From a virus, in the IMG/VR virus record IMGVR_UViG_3300043587_000032, positions 1 to 61,315 of that record: 61,315 nt of DNA, one strand, 5' to 3'. This document shows positions 54,431 to 61,315 of this stretch, one piece after another. The position numbers were made by a program, and so were the translations under genes. The notes beneath the pieces were generated by a model. It had not been told where the DNA came from and ran no database searches. It worked only from the letters and a program-made list of their open reading frames with translations. The stretch's first letter is position 1, and each line of letters starts with the position of its first letter.

Positions 54431-55596
54431 TGGACGCCGGGGTGGCCTGGTTCACCTTCATGCCGAAGGACCCGTGGTCGGGCAAGATCCCGCACCCGAT
54501 GCCCGAGCCGGGCTCGATCTCGCTGAAGTCGACCCGCGGCCGGTTCAAGATGGGGGAGCTCGCGAACGGCGACGACCTGATCTATCAGCTCCAGCACACC
54601 TTGGCCGTCGGCATGAACGGGTCCGGCAAGTCGATCTGGCTGCACGCGCTCATGGCCTGGCTGGTCGCCTGCTCGGACTGTCTGGTGGTCGCCATCGATA
54701 TGGCCGGTGGCGCGACTCTCACCGTGTGGCGTAAGGCGTTGAGTCTGCCCCTTGCGACTGACCTGGATTCGGCGATGGTGGTGCTGAACTCGGTGTTTGC
54801 GGTGATCGCGGATCGCGAGCGCCAGCTTGGCGTGGCTTCCGAACTCGATGATGACGCGGCCGACTCCTTCGAGCCGACGCGGGAAACGCCGTGGATGGTG
54901 TTGATCATCGATGAGTTCCCTGACCTGCTCGCGGAAGCGAAGACGGCCGGGGTCGAGAAGCAGGTGATCACCCTGCTCGGCCGGATCGCGAAGAAAGCCC
55001 GCAAGTGCGGAATCCGGCTGTTCTTCGCCAGCCAGAACGGCACCAAGGTCGACCTGGGCTCGAAGGAGCTTCAGGCGCAGCTCAGGGCCATTGTCGGACT
55101 CCAGCTCGACGTGCAGCAGAGTAAAAACCTGTGGGGCGAGCAGATGCGCATGGGGTGGAACTCGACGATCCTCCAGTCCGGACAGTTCCTGCTGAAGGAC
55201 GACGAACACACCATGCCCGCGATCGCGAAGGGTCTCTTCGTCGAGATGAAGGAGCGCCGCGAGCAGGCCAATAAGGCCTCTGAGCTGCACAAACAACTGG
55301 AGCCGTCAGCCAATGCCGCCTTGATCGGCATGGCGGGTTCATACCTGCCGCCGGAGATCGTGGTGCCCGCCGAGCCCGGCGATCCGATCCTGGAGTACCT
55401 GGCCACCGTCGATGGCACCGGCGCGCGGGCGGCCGACATCGTGGACCTAGTGCCCGGCGTGGGCTCGAAGGCCACCGTCTTCCGGCGGCTCGGGCGGCTG
55501 AAGGAGGAAGGGCTTGCGCACTCGCGCGGCGGCGTGTGGCACGCGGGGCCGGACACGCGTAACCCGCAGGACCGCGCGGACGAGTCCGCGGCGTAG
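53683..55596 (+). CDS. FtsK/SpoIIIE/TraB-like DNA translocase
   Basis: A 637-aa protein. Two pairs of TM helices (about 43-85 and 113-160) precede a RecA-like motor with Walker A GMNGSGKS (about 311-318), Walker B WMVLIIDEFPDLL (about 405-417) and a following FFASQNGTKVDLGSKELQ. A C-terminal winged helix (about 575-625, ARAADIVDLVPGVGSKATVF) is like the DNA-reading domains of FtsK and TraB. The layout fits plasmid TraB, which moves double-stranded DNA between mycelial cells. It overlaps the DUF2637 gene by 8 bases. Confidence 0.85.
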   Translation: MSKGKQQGGALDIAAGALMAKFSIWALGKLGKGTRRLVFRWRRAISPVLFAGLVFLLAVVLRETVPWLWWTAAVLPVCGGLLAYFGPVLSERWSGLVTRLVPAGLDRGRDGVLDRPVERIYLAAMLTTIGTYLAVRWGFGPSEFTGWTWKIGLLVFGGSWWYHRRIRTAGRADRVAKRWTKFTRSDTCPANLKPLVGSKVLSATGEGRNSVLKVRVADAGTAANVERLGNPLAAYFKMRPGSVHIKGDMVDAGVAWFTFMPKDPWSGKIPHPMPEPGSISLKSTRGRFKMGELANGDDLIYQLQHTLAVGMNGSGKSIWLHALMAWLVACSDCLVVAIDMAGGATLTVWRKALSLPLATDLDSAMVVLNSVFAVIADRERQLGVASELDDDAADSFEPTRETPWMVLIIDEFPDLLAEAKTAGVEKQVITLLGRIAKKARKCGIRLFFASQNGTKVDLGSKELQAQLRAIVGLQLDVQQSKNLWGEQMRMGWNSTILQSGQFLLKDDEHTMPAIAKGLFVEMKERREQANKASELHKQLEPSANAALIGMAGSYLPPEIVVPAEPGDPILEYLATVDGTGARAADIVDLVPGVGSKATVFRRLGRLKEEGLAHSRGGVWHAGPDTRNPQDRADESAA

Positions 55597-55606
55597 TCGC
55601 AGAATC

Positions 55607-55650
55607 GCAGTCTCGCGCCACACCCGTAATGTGGGCAGACGTGAGACTGC
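55607..55650. terminator. Inverted repeat after the translocase gene
   Basis: 8-bp arms (GCAGTCTC/GAGACTGC) around a nested CACCC/GTGGG pair, 10 bases after the stop. Terminator or binding site. Confidence 0.55.
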
Positions 55651-55670
55651 GTGATTTTGAGATCAACATG

Positions 55671-55686
55671 CCCCCGGACCAGGGGG
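55671..55686. promoter_or_regulatory. Degenerate operator palindrome
   Basis: C5/GGACCA/G5 arms in the 167-base gap after the translocase gene, between two hairpins. TAGATC follows on the plus side, so a short rightward transcript ending at 55756 is possible. No gene is led by it. Confidence 0.45.
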
Positions 55687-55711
55687 TTAGATCTGGAATC
55701 AGCGGTACAGA

Positions 55712-55756
55712 AAGGCCCTCCTTACCCCGGGAAATCTCAGGGAAGGAGGGCCTTTT
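55712..55756. terminator. Bidirectional terminator between convergent operons
   Basis: A 12-bp stem (AAGGCCCTCCTT/AAGGAGGGCCTT) followed by TTTT on the plus strand and TTT on the minus strand. Confidence 0.85.
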
Positions 55757-55763
55757 CGCAGCT

Positions 55764-56087
55764 TCAGGCGCCTTTGGGCGACGCTCCCCAGGGTCCGAAG
55801 GACTTCCAGACCTGCCGCGACACCACCACGGAGTGCGGATGCGCGCGCTGCCGCTTGATGGCCTGCGTCTTGTCCAGGGCCTTCCAGGTGGCCTCCGGGT
55901 CCTCGATGTCCTCGGTGGTGCCCCACTCCGTCACGGCCTCGATGCGGCCGGGGAACTGCACGGTGTCGAGCTCCTGCCACGGCATCGGCAGGCCCATGGC
56001 GTGGACCCGCGCCCAGTACTGGGCGCGGTCTTCGTCCGGGTCATAGCTCGGGTACTTGAACACGAAGGCGTGGCGGACCTGCGTCAT
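55764..56087 (-). CDS. Hypothetical protein
   Basis: A 107-aa protein: HAFVFKYPSYDPDEDRAQYW, a helical middle and a C-terminal VSRQVWKSFGPWGASPKG. ATGA-coupled to the membrane gene upstream. No family recognised. Confidence 0.6.
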   Translation of the reverse strand: MTQVRHAFVFKYPSYDPDEDRAQYWARVHAMGLPMPWQELDTVQFPGRIEAVTEWGTTEDIEDPEATWKALDKTQAIKRQRAHPHSVVVSRQVWKSFGPWGASPKGA

Positions 56088-56272
56088 GGCGCTTTCCTCT
56101 CGATGTCGGCGGCGAGGATGGCAATTGCGGTGGCGGCGTTTACCAGCAGAATCAGGGCCACGCCGATGACGTACGGCGACGCAGCGGACTCGTGATCGAT
56201 GGACGTGCAGAACCAGAAGAACGCGGTGCAGGTGGCGACCATCGCAAGCCTGGCGCGGATCACTTCGTCCAC
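56084..56272 (-). CDS. Small membrane protein (two TM segments)
   Basis: A 62-aa protein with hydrophobic helices at about 9-24 and 32-54 (YVIGVALILLVNAATAIAIL). The GTG start lies inside the end of the HNH gene (overlap 13 bases). Function unknown. Confidence 0.6.
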   Translation of the reverse strand: MDEVIRARLAMVATCTAFFWFCTSIDHESAASPYVIGVALILLVNAATAIAILAADIERKAP

Positions 56273-56778
56273 CTGGCGAGCAGCTCGGCACCGACGACGG
56301 TGATGGCGCCGCGGACGCCGACGGCCTTGGCGTCGATCAGGGACTGGATTGCCCGGCGAGCCTGCGCACCCTCGAGGACGACCTCGGTGCCGGACACCAC
56401 GCGAACGCTCATGCGCTGAAGAACGGGATCAATGTGCAGGGTGCCCGCGTCGGCGTGCCGCAGCGCACCGAGCCGAAGGGGGGACTTGCGGGGCATGGCG
56501 CCCATGGCCTTGGCTCGCTTTCGCTCGTTGCCGAGATGGCTGCCGGTCTCCGAATTGCACGGGGTGCAGGCGGGACGGATGTTGCCGCGGACGTACCGGC
56601 CGCCCTCGACGCCGGGAGTGATGCGGTCCACCGAGATGGTCTCGTCGGTGACGAAGGTGCCACACCGGAAGCAGGGGGCCTTCGTGCCGTCGCCGAACTG
56701 CTGGAGCAGCCAGGCGCGGCGAATGCGGCGGGTTTGACTGGAGCCGCGGGAGTTGGTGTTCGAGGTACCTCGGGTCAT
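56260..56778 (-). CDS. HNH endonuclease with C-terminal extension
   Basis: A 172-aa protein. PCFRCGTFVTDETISVDRIT, YVRGNIRPACTPCNSETG (about 36-85) form a zinc-bound HNH nuclease core. The last 90 residues form a separate strand/helix domain (SVRVVSGTEVVLEGAQARRA). Free-standing nuclease, or one involved in packaging or degradation of competing DNA. Coupled to the gene at 56775 by overlap. Confidence 0.78.
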   Translation of the reverse strand: MTRGTSNTNSRGSSQTRRIRRAWLLQQFGDGTKAPCFRCGTFVTDETISVDRITPGVEGGRYVRGNIRPACTPCNSETGSHLGNERKRAKAMGAMPRKSPLRLGALRHADAGTLHIDPVLQRMSVRVVSGTEVVLEGAQARRAIQSLIDAKAVGVRGAITVVGAELLARWTK

Positions 56779-57080
56779 TCCGGCCGCCGAATGGACTTGG
56801 CTCGGGCGACCTCAACCAGCGCACCGGAGGGCGTGCGCTCCTCGTAGATCACGATGGTCTCGCTCGCGCCCTGAGCTTTGCGCAGCGCGTAGGCCTCACC
56901 TTCGGCGCGCAGCTGGAGCGCGTCCCGGCGGTGGAGCTCGGTGCGCAGGATCTCGACCTCCGCGAGGATGGGATCCCGCTCAACGCGGGCGGGGTGAAGC
57001 GAGTAGGCCTTTTTCGTTTCGTAGAAGCGGGCCAATTGATCGTTTCGAAGGTCGCGCACGCTGTCTTTGGTGAGGTTCAT
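56775..57080 (-). CDS. Hypothetical protein, leaderless
   Basis: A 101-aa helical protein (SVRDLRNDQLARFYETKKAY, then ILAEVEILRTELHRRDALQL) with a strand-rich end. The -10 TAGCAT is seven bases from the ATG at 57080. A longer frame starting 36 bases upstream would read through the promoter. Function unknown. Confidence 0.63.
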   Translation of the reverse strand: MNLTKDSVRDLRNDQLARFYETKKAYSLHPARVERDPILAEVEILRTELHRRDALQLRAEGEAYALRKAQGASETIVIYEERTPSGALVEVARAKSIRRPE

Positions 57081-57087
57081 GACGGGA

Positions 57088-57116
57088 ATGCTACCCCCCA
57101 TTTTGGGGGGTGACAA
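57088..57116 (-). promoter_or_regulatory. Operator-promoter
   Basis: -35 TTGTCA, a 17-base spacer of C6/AAAAT/G6, -10 TAGCAT; seven bases to ATG 57080. Drives the HNH operon down to 55764. Confidence 0.83.
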
Positions 57117-57119
57117 GCC

Positions 57120-57824
57120 CTACTTCCCGGCGAGCTGAGCGAACGCATCCAGGCCATTGCTCACGCCCGTCCACCACGGCCCGCCAGCCGCCGCCACCGT
57201 CACCACGGCCAGGACACCAGCCGCGGCAGTCAGGATCCACGTCGCAATCACCTCACCCTTGACGATCGTGCCCGGCAATCCCCCCGCACGGAACCGCAGC
57301 ACCGACGGGTAGCCGACAGTGAACCAGCGCTTGCCCTGCCGTTTGACCAGTGGCCACGCCGGGTGCGGCACGCCGGAGAGCGTGCAGGCGTCGCCGATGA
57401 ACCAGACGTGCGTCAGGCAGCCAACGGTCACCGAGGAGCCCAGGAAGATGCCCCACGCCGCGTAGGGCGTGAACTGGAGCGCCGCGTACAGGCCGCCGCC
57501 GTGGATGAGCGCAAAGGCGGTGGTGTGCGTGAACGTGCGGTGACAGCCGGTCGGCCGATCCTTCTCGGTGCGCGTGGCCTGGTAAATCACCTCGGACAGC
57601 CACCGGTAGAACCAGCAGATCGCGGGCGAGAGCAACGGGATCATCTTCGAGGCGACGGCTGGCTTGTGATCGATGTCCGGCATGAGTGCACACAGGGCCA
57701 CCAGGATGGCGTAGACGGCATAGATCCCAAGGTGGCGCGCTGCCCCCTCCAGGTCGGGCGTGGGCACGAGCGGGGCAACGAGCAGGCCGGACACCACGCC
57801 GGAGACGAAGTGTCCCTTACTCAT
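57120..57824 (-). CDS. YdjM-like (DUF457) membrane metal-dependent hydrolase
   Basis: A 234-aa protein with CALMPDIDHKPA near residue 48 (metal ligands), CHRTFTHTTAFALIHGG (about 95-111) and CLTHVWFIGDACT (about 136-148), plus four to five TM helices. This is the YdjM/LexA-regulated membrane hydrolase family, possibly acting on lipids. The ATG at 57824 was chosen, as GGAGGT sits about 11 bases upstream; a GTG four codons earlier is too close to it. Confidence 0.77.
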   Translation of the reverse strand: MSKGHFVSGVVSGLLVAPLVPTPDLEGAARHLGIYAVYAILVALCALMPDIDHKPAVASKMIPLLSPAICWFYRWLSEVIYQATRTEKDRPTGCHRTFTHTTAFALIHGGGLYAALQFTPYAAWGIFLGSSVTVGCLTHVWFIGDACTLSGVPHPAWPLVKRQGKRWFTVGYPSVLRFRAGGLPGTIVKGEVIATWILTAAAGVLAVVTVAAAGGPWWTGVSNGLDAFAQLAGK

Positions 57825-57862
57825 TATGTCGTCCACCTCCCCACGGTGTGTACAGTTCCATC

Positions 57863-58357
57863 ATGACCAGGACCCGCAAGCCCACGCTCACAATTGCCGA
57901 CCATGTCCACCTGGCGCGGAGCGCTGCCGTCGGCGATTGCTGGCCGTGGCAAGGGAACATCGGCGATCAGGGTTACGGCCGTCGAACGGTCGCACCTGGA
58001 GTCCAAGTGAAGGCGCACCGCCTGATCTATGAGACCTACGTCGGACCAATACCTGAAGACCACACGCTCGACCACCTGTGCCACACGCGGGACGAAACGT
58101 GTCGCAGTGGTCCGAAGTGTCCACATCGAAGGTGCATCAACCCGACTCATCTGGAGCCGGTCCCCCAGCTGGAAAACTGGGAGCGTGGCCGATCGAAGTC
58201 GCGCGAGAACCGCGACAAGCGCGTGTGCTCGAACGGTCACGCGCTTACACCGAGCAACACCTACCGGCATCGGGGTCGCGGGGGAAAGCTGTACCGCCGC
58301 TGCAAGACGTGCATTCAGGCTCAAAACCGAGCCAGCGTCCTGCGGAACATTGGCTAG
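57863..58357 (+). CDS. HNH endonuclease (plus strand)
   Basis: A 164-aa protein. CWPWQGNIGDQGYGRRTVAP, VKAHRLIYETYVGPIPEDHT and LDHLCHTRDETCRSGPKCPH, then CINPTHLEPV, give an HNH_3-type core (about 30-105). The C-terminal part has CSNGHALTPSNTYRHRGRGG and a final CKTC pair, likely a zinc-binding DNA-recognition segment. TACAGT lies six bases before the ATG, so it too may be leaderless. Homing-type nucleases look like this. Confidence 0.82.
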   Translation: MTRTRKPTLTIADHVHLARSAAVGDCWPWQGNIGDQGYGRRTVAPGVQVKAHRLIYETYVGPIPEDHTLDHLCHTRDETCRSGPKCPHRRCINPTHLEPVPQLENWERGRSKSRENRDKRVCSNGHALTPSNTYRHRGRGGKLYRRCKTCIQAQNRASVLRNIG

Positions 58358-58374
58358 CTGGGCAGGCGCAGTCA

Positions 58375-58623
58375 TCAGTCTTCGCATCCTTCGTGGACGT
58401 AGCGGGTGTCGTCGTCTTCGGTCACGCCGACAATGGAATCCCCCGGCGTGATGCGCTCTCCACACTCCGGGCAGCGGCTGAAGTAGTTCGCGGAGAAGAC
58501 ATCGCCGACCTGAACTTTGCGGCCCGCGGTCGAGCGCATCGGATCGATGTTGCTGGCGGGGCGGCAGTGGGCGCAGTCGGACTTGAACAGGTACGTCCGC
58601 TCGCAGCGCTCGAGCTTGGTCAT
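58375..58623 (-). CDS. Zinc-finger protein (PARP-type-like)
   Basis: An 82-aa protein with CAHC near residue 17, RCPECGERITPGDSIVGVTE and a C-terminal HEGCED. This looks like a small zinc finger. The stop of the next upstream gene overlaps its start. Function unknown. Confidence 0.62.
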   Translation of the reverse strand: MTKLERCERTYLFKSDCAHCRPASNIDPMRSTAGRKVQVGDVFSANYFSRCPECGERITPGDSIVGVTEDDDTRYVHEGCED

Positions 58624-58817
58624 CAGGTCCTCCGGAGTGAGGGCGGCGCATCGGCAAGCGGGTCATCGGGGACGGCGAGCCGGTTCTTCCAGCCGTCGGC
58701 CGGTACGGACCAGACCTGCGGCCATCCGCTGGTGATGTCGATATGCACCGGGAAGCCGGGGTGCTCGACCAGGAAGCACACCCGGTCCTTCGTCTCGACG
58801 GCGCAGCGTTCAGCCAC
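58623..58817 (-). CDS. Hypothetical small protein
   Basis: A 64-aa, strand-rich protein (DRVCFLVEHPGFPVHIDITS). The GTG start overlaps the upstream stop by 8 bases. Function unknown. Confidence 0.57.
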   Translation of the reverse strand: MAERCAVETKDRVCFLVEHPGFPVHIDITSGWPQVWSVPADGWKNRLAVPDDPLADAPPSLRRT

Positions 58818-58959
58818 CGGTCACCAGCCCTCGGATCCTGCGGGTCTCACCGTCGATCTCATCGAGAATCGCCAGCATGGCGCCGGATTCCATGTCATCG
58901 TCGGCGGCGTTCTCGAGGTCAGCGAGGAGCTGTGAGAGCGCGCATAGGGCCTGGTCCAT
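58810..58959 (-). CDS. Very small helical protein
   Basis: A 49-aa acidic protein (ALCALSQLLADLENAADDDM). TGATG-coupled upstream. Function unknown. Confidence 0.55.
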   Translation of the reverse strand: MDQALCALSQLLADLENAADDDMESGAMLAILDEIDGETRRIRGLVTGG

Positions 58960-59207
58960 CAGTGCTCCAGTCCGGCGCGGTAGTGAAGCGCGAGCGGAGT
59001 GATAGCGAACTCCGGGCAAAGGTAGCCGTCCGGGTCGCCGACGCGGTAGCCGTCGGCAGCGTAGGCCTGCCACATGACGTTCCCTTGGCGGGCGATGGTG
59101 CCGACGGGTTCGCCGGTGCGAGAGTTCGTCACGTCGTGCCGGTTGGCGATGTGCTCAACGTGCAGGTGATCGAGTTTGGATGCGGGGCCGTTCAGAACTG
59201 CGGTCAT
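58959..59207 (-). CDS. Hypothetical protein
   Basis: An 82-aa protein with LDHLHVEHIANRHDVTNSRT and DGYRVGDPDGYLCPEFAITP. ATGA-coupled upstream. Function unknown. Confidence 0.6.
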   Translation of the reverse strand: MTAVLNGPASKLDHLHVEHIANRHDVTNSRTGEPVGTIARQGNVMWQAYAADGYRVGDPDGYLCPEFAITPLALHYRAGLEH

Positions 59208-59413
59208 GGTGTGGTGACCTCTTTCCAGATGGGGGCGCACACCTGGGGCCGGAAGGGCTGCGCGCCCTGCTTGTTCCAGTGTTGCGCGTCACGCTTGTTG
59301 AGGTGCCGAATACCCGTACGGGCCGACTTCGGATTCAGGAAAACGTGGTCGCTCGGGTAACCGCTTTTGTCGCACGGCATGTCGTTCGCGTCCACGATCC
59401 GGTACAAGTCCAT
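59204..59413 (-). CDS. Hypothetical small protein, leaderless
   Basis: A 69-aa basic protein (DLYRIVDANDMPCDKSGYPS, then SARTGIRHLNKRDAQHWNKQ). The start is fixed by the operator-promoter at 59419, with the -10 five bases from the ATG. First gene of the block that runs to 58375. Confidence 0.6.
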   Translation of the reverse strand: MDLYRIVDANDMPCDKSGYPSDHVFLNPKSARTGIRHLNKRDAQHWNKQGAQPFRPQVCAPIWKEVTTP

Positions 59414-59418
59414 GGGTC

Positions 59419-59448
59419 GATCTTCCCCCCCAAATTGGGGGGTGTCAA
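59419..59448 (-). promoter_or_regulatory. Operator-promoter
   Basis: -35 TTGACA, C7/G6 arms, -10 AAGATC. It overlaps the stop of the gene after terL, dividing packaging from accessory genes. Confidence 0.8.
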
Positions 59449-59969
59449 CCCGCTTCGCCCAGCATCCTCCGTTTGCGCAAAACCCGCTGCACCGTGTCGC
59501 ACTCCTCGCGGTACAACCGCCCGCCCGGTGACCTCCAGCGACCATCCGACATCTTCGCCCACTCGCCCGGGTGATGGATGTCGGTGCGCTCCGTCCGGCC
59601 GTGACTGTGCCGACCGTGGCGGCTCGTGCGCCGCGTCGTCGCCAACGGGTCCGAGTTGTCCACCTCGGTCAGTTCGTCGAGCTCGTAAGGCTCGCCCTTC
59701 CAAGTCGCGTAGCTGGCGAGCTGCGCCTCCGTGAAGGCGGCCTGGAGCGCATCGAGGAGCTGGCGCGGCCCGGATGCCACGACGGCCCATCCGCGGGCCT
59801 GGTGAGTCGACACGCGTACCCGGCCGGGTGAGAGCACGTCGATGCGCACCTCGATCGACTTGACCTGGTGAAGCACCGGCGGCGGCCCGACATGCTCAGG
59901 CAGGCCGGGACCGACCGTGCCGTGAGGTCCGGGGCGGTGGGTCTCCCCCTGCCGCCGGATGTCGTTCAC
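59445..59969 (-). CDS. Hypothetical protein downstream of large terminase
   Basis: A 174-aa protein: an alpha/beta core (VKSIEVRIDVLSPGRVRVST, then LLDALQAAFTEAQLASYATW) and a basic, His/Arg-rich C-terminal half. The GTG start overlaps the terL stop (GTGA). Possibly a packaging accessory; unknown. Confidence 0.6.
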   Translation of the reverse strand: MNDIRRQGETHRPGPHGTVGPGLPEHVGPPPVLHQVKSIEVRIDVLSPGRVRVSTHQARGWAVVASGPRQLLDALQAAFTEAQLASYATWKGEPYELDELTEVDNSDPLATTRRTSRHGRHSHGRTERTDIHHPGEWAKMSDGRWRSPGGRLYREECDTVQRVLRKRRMLGEAG

Positions 59970-61315
59970 GTTCTCCTCATCATCGAACCGAGCCGCTCGA
60001 GGTTCACCGACTCCTGACTTTGCCGCGTCGGCAACGTGCCCTGTGCCGGGTTCAAACTGGGCTCGCCCTGGTTTGCCGAGAGTTGATCGATGGCGTGCAC
60101 CGCGGCGTCCATCCGGTCCGGCGAATCCTGCGACTCCTGCCACGCCACCATCTGATGCACGAGCTCCATGAAGAACCCCACGTGGTGCACCTTGCCGGTC
60201 TCGTGCAGCGGCGCCACCATCTGCGCGCGGAACGACTTGGAGCCGCGGGCGGTGAACCCCCTGATCGGGATTCCGGCCTCGGTCAGGCGCATCACCTTCG
60301 GGACGTGTGGCCATAGCTCTTTGAGGCCCCTCTCCATCGCCAGCACGTCTTCGGCTTCGGCGTCATCACGGCACAGTGCTTGGGTGGCTTGCTGGAGCAG
60401 GACTCCGTCAGGCAGCTTCGGCCAGGCCTTTAGGTTGCCTTGCAGCTGGTAGAGCTTCAGGGCTTCGCGACGCACGTCCTTCCAGGCCTGCTTCGCCGAT
60501 CGCCGCAGGCCGGACAGGGAACGCTCGTAGCGGATCGCGGTGGCGTCGTACTCGAACGCGGCGATGTGCGCAGCGCGGAACCAGGACGCCACGGACATGT
60601 GGCCGGACTCGTCGGCGAGGATGTAGTAGTGGCTGTCGATACCGCGGCCAGCCACGATGATGCCCGCTTCGTCGCCGTCGCCTTCGTTGTCGGCCGGGTC
60701 CACGAAGACCTCGGTTTTGAGGAGCTCGGGCGCTGCCTTGACGCGGTGGTTGTTGATCCACGCGAGCTTGAACACGCCACCGGCGGGCGGGTGCGGATCG
60801 GCCTGGTAGAGCGCCGACCAGAACCGCTCACCTACGCGGCGCTCAATGTCCTTCCAGTCCTCCGGCGTGCGGCGGCGGGTCGAGTTCAGGTACTCGCCGG
60901 GCTCCCGCCCGAGGGCGTCGTTCTTCTTTGCCTGCGCCGGGATGATCAGGTGGTGGAAGTCAGGCGTCAGGGCGAGGCCGTCTTGCCGCATGAGGTAGCC
61001 CATGAGGTCGTCTTCGTGCCATCGGGTGCCGATGATGATCACGATCGCGCCGGGGGACAGGCGGGTGGTGGCCACGGCCTGGTACCAGTCGAGGATGTGC
61101 TTACGCTGTTCCGCGCTGTCCGCCTGCTTCGAGTTCTTCACCGAGTCGTCGATGATCATCACGTCAGCGGATCGACCGGTGAGCGCGCCACCCACGCCGA
61201 CCGCGACCATCCCGCCGTTGCGGCGGCCCGGCCCGTCAATCAGGTTCCAGTTCGTCTGCTGCGCACGGTCGGGGTCGAGGATCAACCCGAGGTGGTCATC
61301 CTGGTTCCGGTGGAA
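59966..61315 (-). CDS. terL: Terminase large subunit, C-terminal part (gene split by window ends)
   Basis: This continues the gene at 1-565 (circle joined at 61188/1). It holds the Walker B ADVMIIDD (about residues 197-203 of 595), the coupling motif IVIIIGTRWHEDDLMGYLMR and the RNase H-like nuclease domain starting at VFVDPADNEGDGDEAGIIV (about 330), with further acidic residues in the C-terminal third. All parts of a working packaging motor and headful or cos nuclease are present. Confidence 0.93.
   Translation of the reverse strand, partial: FHRNQDDHLGLILDPDRAQQTNWNLIDGPGRRNGGMVAVGVGGALTGRSADVMIIDDSVKNSKQADSAEQRKHILDWYQAVATTRLSPGAIVIIIGTRWHEDDLMGYLMRQDGLALTPDFHHLIIPAQAKKNDALGREPGEYLNSTRRRTPEDWKDIERRVGERFWSALYQADPHPPAGGVFKLAWINNHRVKAAPELLKTEVFVDPADNEGDGDEAGIIVAGRGIDSHYYILADESGHMSVASWFRAAHIAAFEYDATAIRYERSLSGLRRSAKQAWKDVRREALKLYQLQGNLKAWPKLPDGVLLQQATQALCRDDAEAEDVLAMERGLKELWPHVPKVMRLTEAGIPIRGFTARGSKSFRAQMVAPLHETGKVHHVGFFMELVHQMVAWQESQDSPDRMDAAVHAIDQLSANQGEPSLNPAQGTLPTRQSQESVNLERLGSMMRRT
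61189..61315. repeat. Terminal direct repeat, right copy
   Basis: Identical to bases 1-127; see the left copy. The reading frame of the terminase runs unbroken through the joined circle. Confidence 0.95.

Noticed and set aside
53608-55296. 562-codon minus-strand frame opposite the translocase
   Set aside because: No ribosome site and biased composition; the plus strand encodes a complete Walker A/B motor.

Overview
The window is one complete, circularised genome of a tailed (siphovirus-type) bacteriophage of a high-GC actinobacterium. Bases 1-127 are repeated exactly at 61189-61315, so the unique circle is 61,188 bp and the terminase large-subunit gene is cut by the arbitrary linearisation point. 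The actinobacterial host is inferred from the high G+C content, two WhiB-like proteins, a DUF732-type lipoprotein, a DUF2637 membrane protein, a TraB/FtsK-like translocase and leaderless mRNAs. No genus can be assigned. I recognise no integrase, no classical HTH immunity repressor, no DNA polymerase, no tRNA gene and no partition system.

Nearly all genes are on the minus strand and are read from high to low coordinates. In transcription order around the circle: small terminase (1119-562) and large terminase (565-1, continuing 61188-59966); a block of small accessory genes with two HNH nucleases and a YdjM-like membrane protein (59.97-55.76 kb); a plus-strand module of three genes, membrane protein / DUF2637 / FtsK-TraB-like DNA translocase (52.66-55.60 kb); more small genes including one WhiB (52.5-45.9 kb); portal-MuF fusion and capsid maturation protease (45.9-40.6 kb); membrane and collagen-like proteins, a plus-strand trio of tandem paralogues and about 10 kb of small, often Cys-rich or membrane genes with the second WhiB, a DUF732 lipoprotein and a pair of HExGH proteins (40.3-28.7 kb); major capsid, decoration protein, major tail, connectors, tail assembly chaperones, tape measure and minor tail proteins (28.6-15.8 kb); a recombination/replication block with a candidate ribbon-helix-helix regulator, an ERF-family annealase, SSB, replication initiator and DnaB-like helicase (15.3-6.9 kb); and lysis genes, a papain-like protease, a RusA-like resolvase and tail fibres (6.9-1.8 kb). 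The canonical head-tail gene order is kept but is split by accessory and replication blocks.

The most striking system is regulatory. At least 20 intergenic sites, 23 counting degenerate ones, carry a C5-7/N/G5-6 palindrome. In most of them it lies between a TTGACA-like -35 and a TAGATT-like -10, and the -10 usually ends 5-7 bases before the start codon, so the mRNAs should be leaderless. One operator-binding factor could therefore silence the replication/recombination genes, nearly every accessory cassette, a candidate small RNA and the translocase module. The second striking feature is the DUF2637-TraB module, which resembles the conjugal DNA-transfer module of actinomycete plasmids and integrative elements. 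About 50 GGWCC pentamers are packed into its central 1.2 kb, which looks like a DNA-level recognition signal.

Functions come from reading motifs by eye without database searches. Most small proteins are of unknown function and are described as such.
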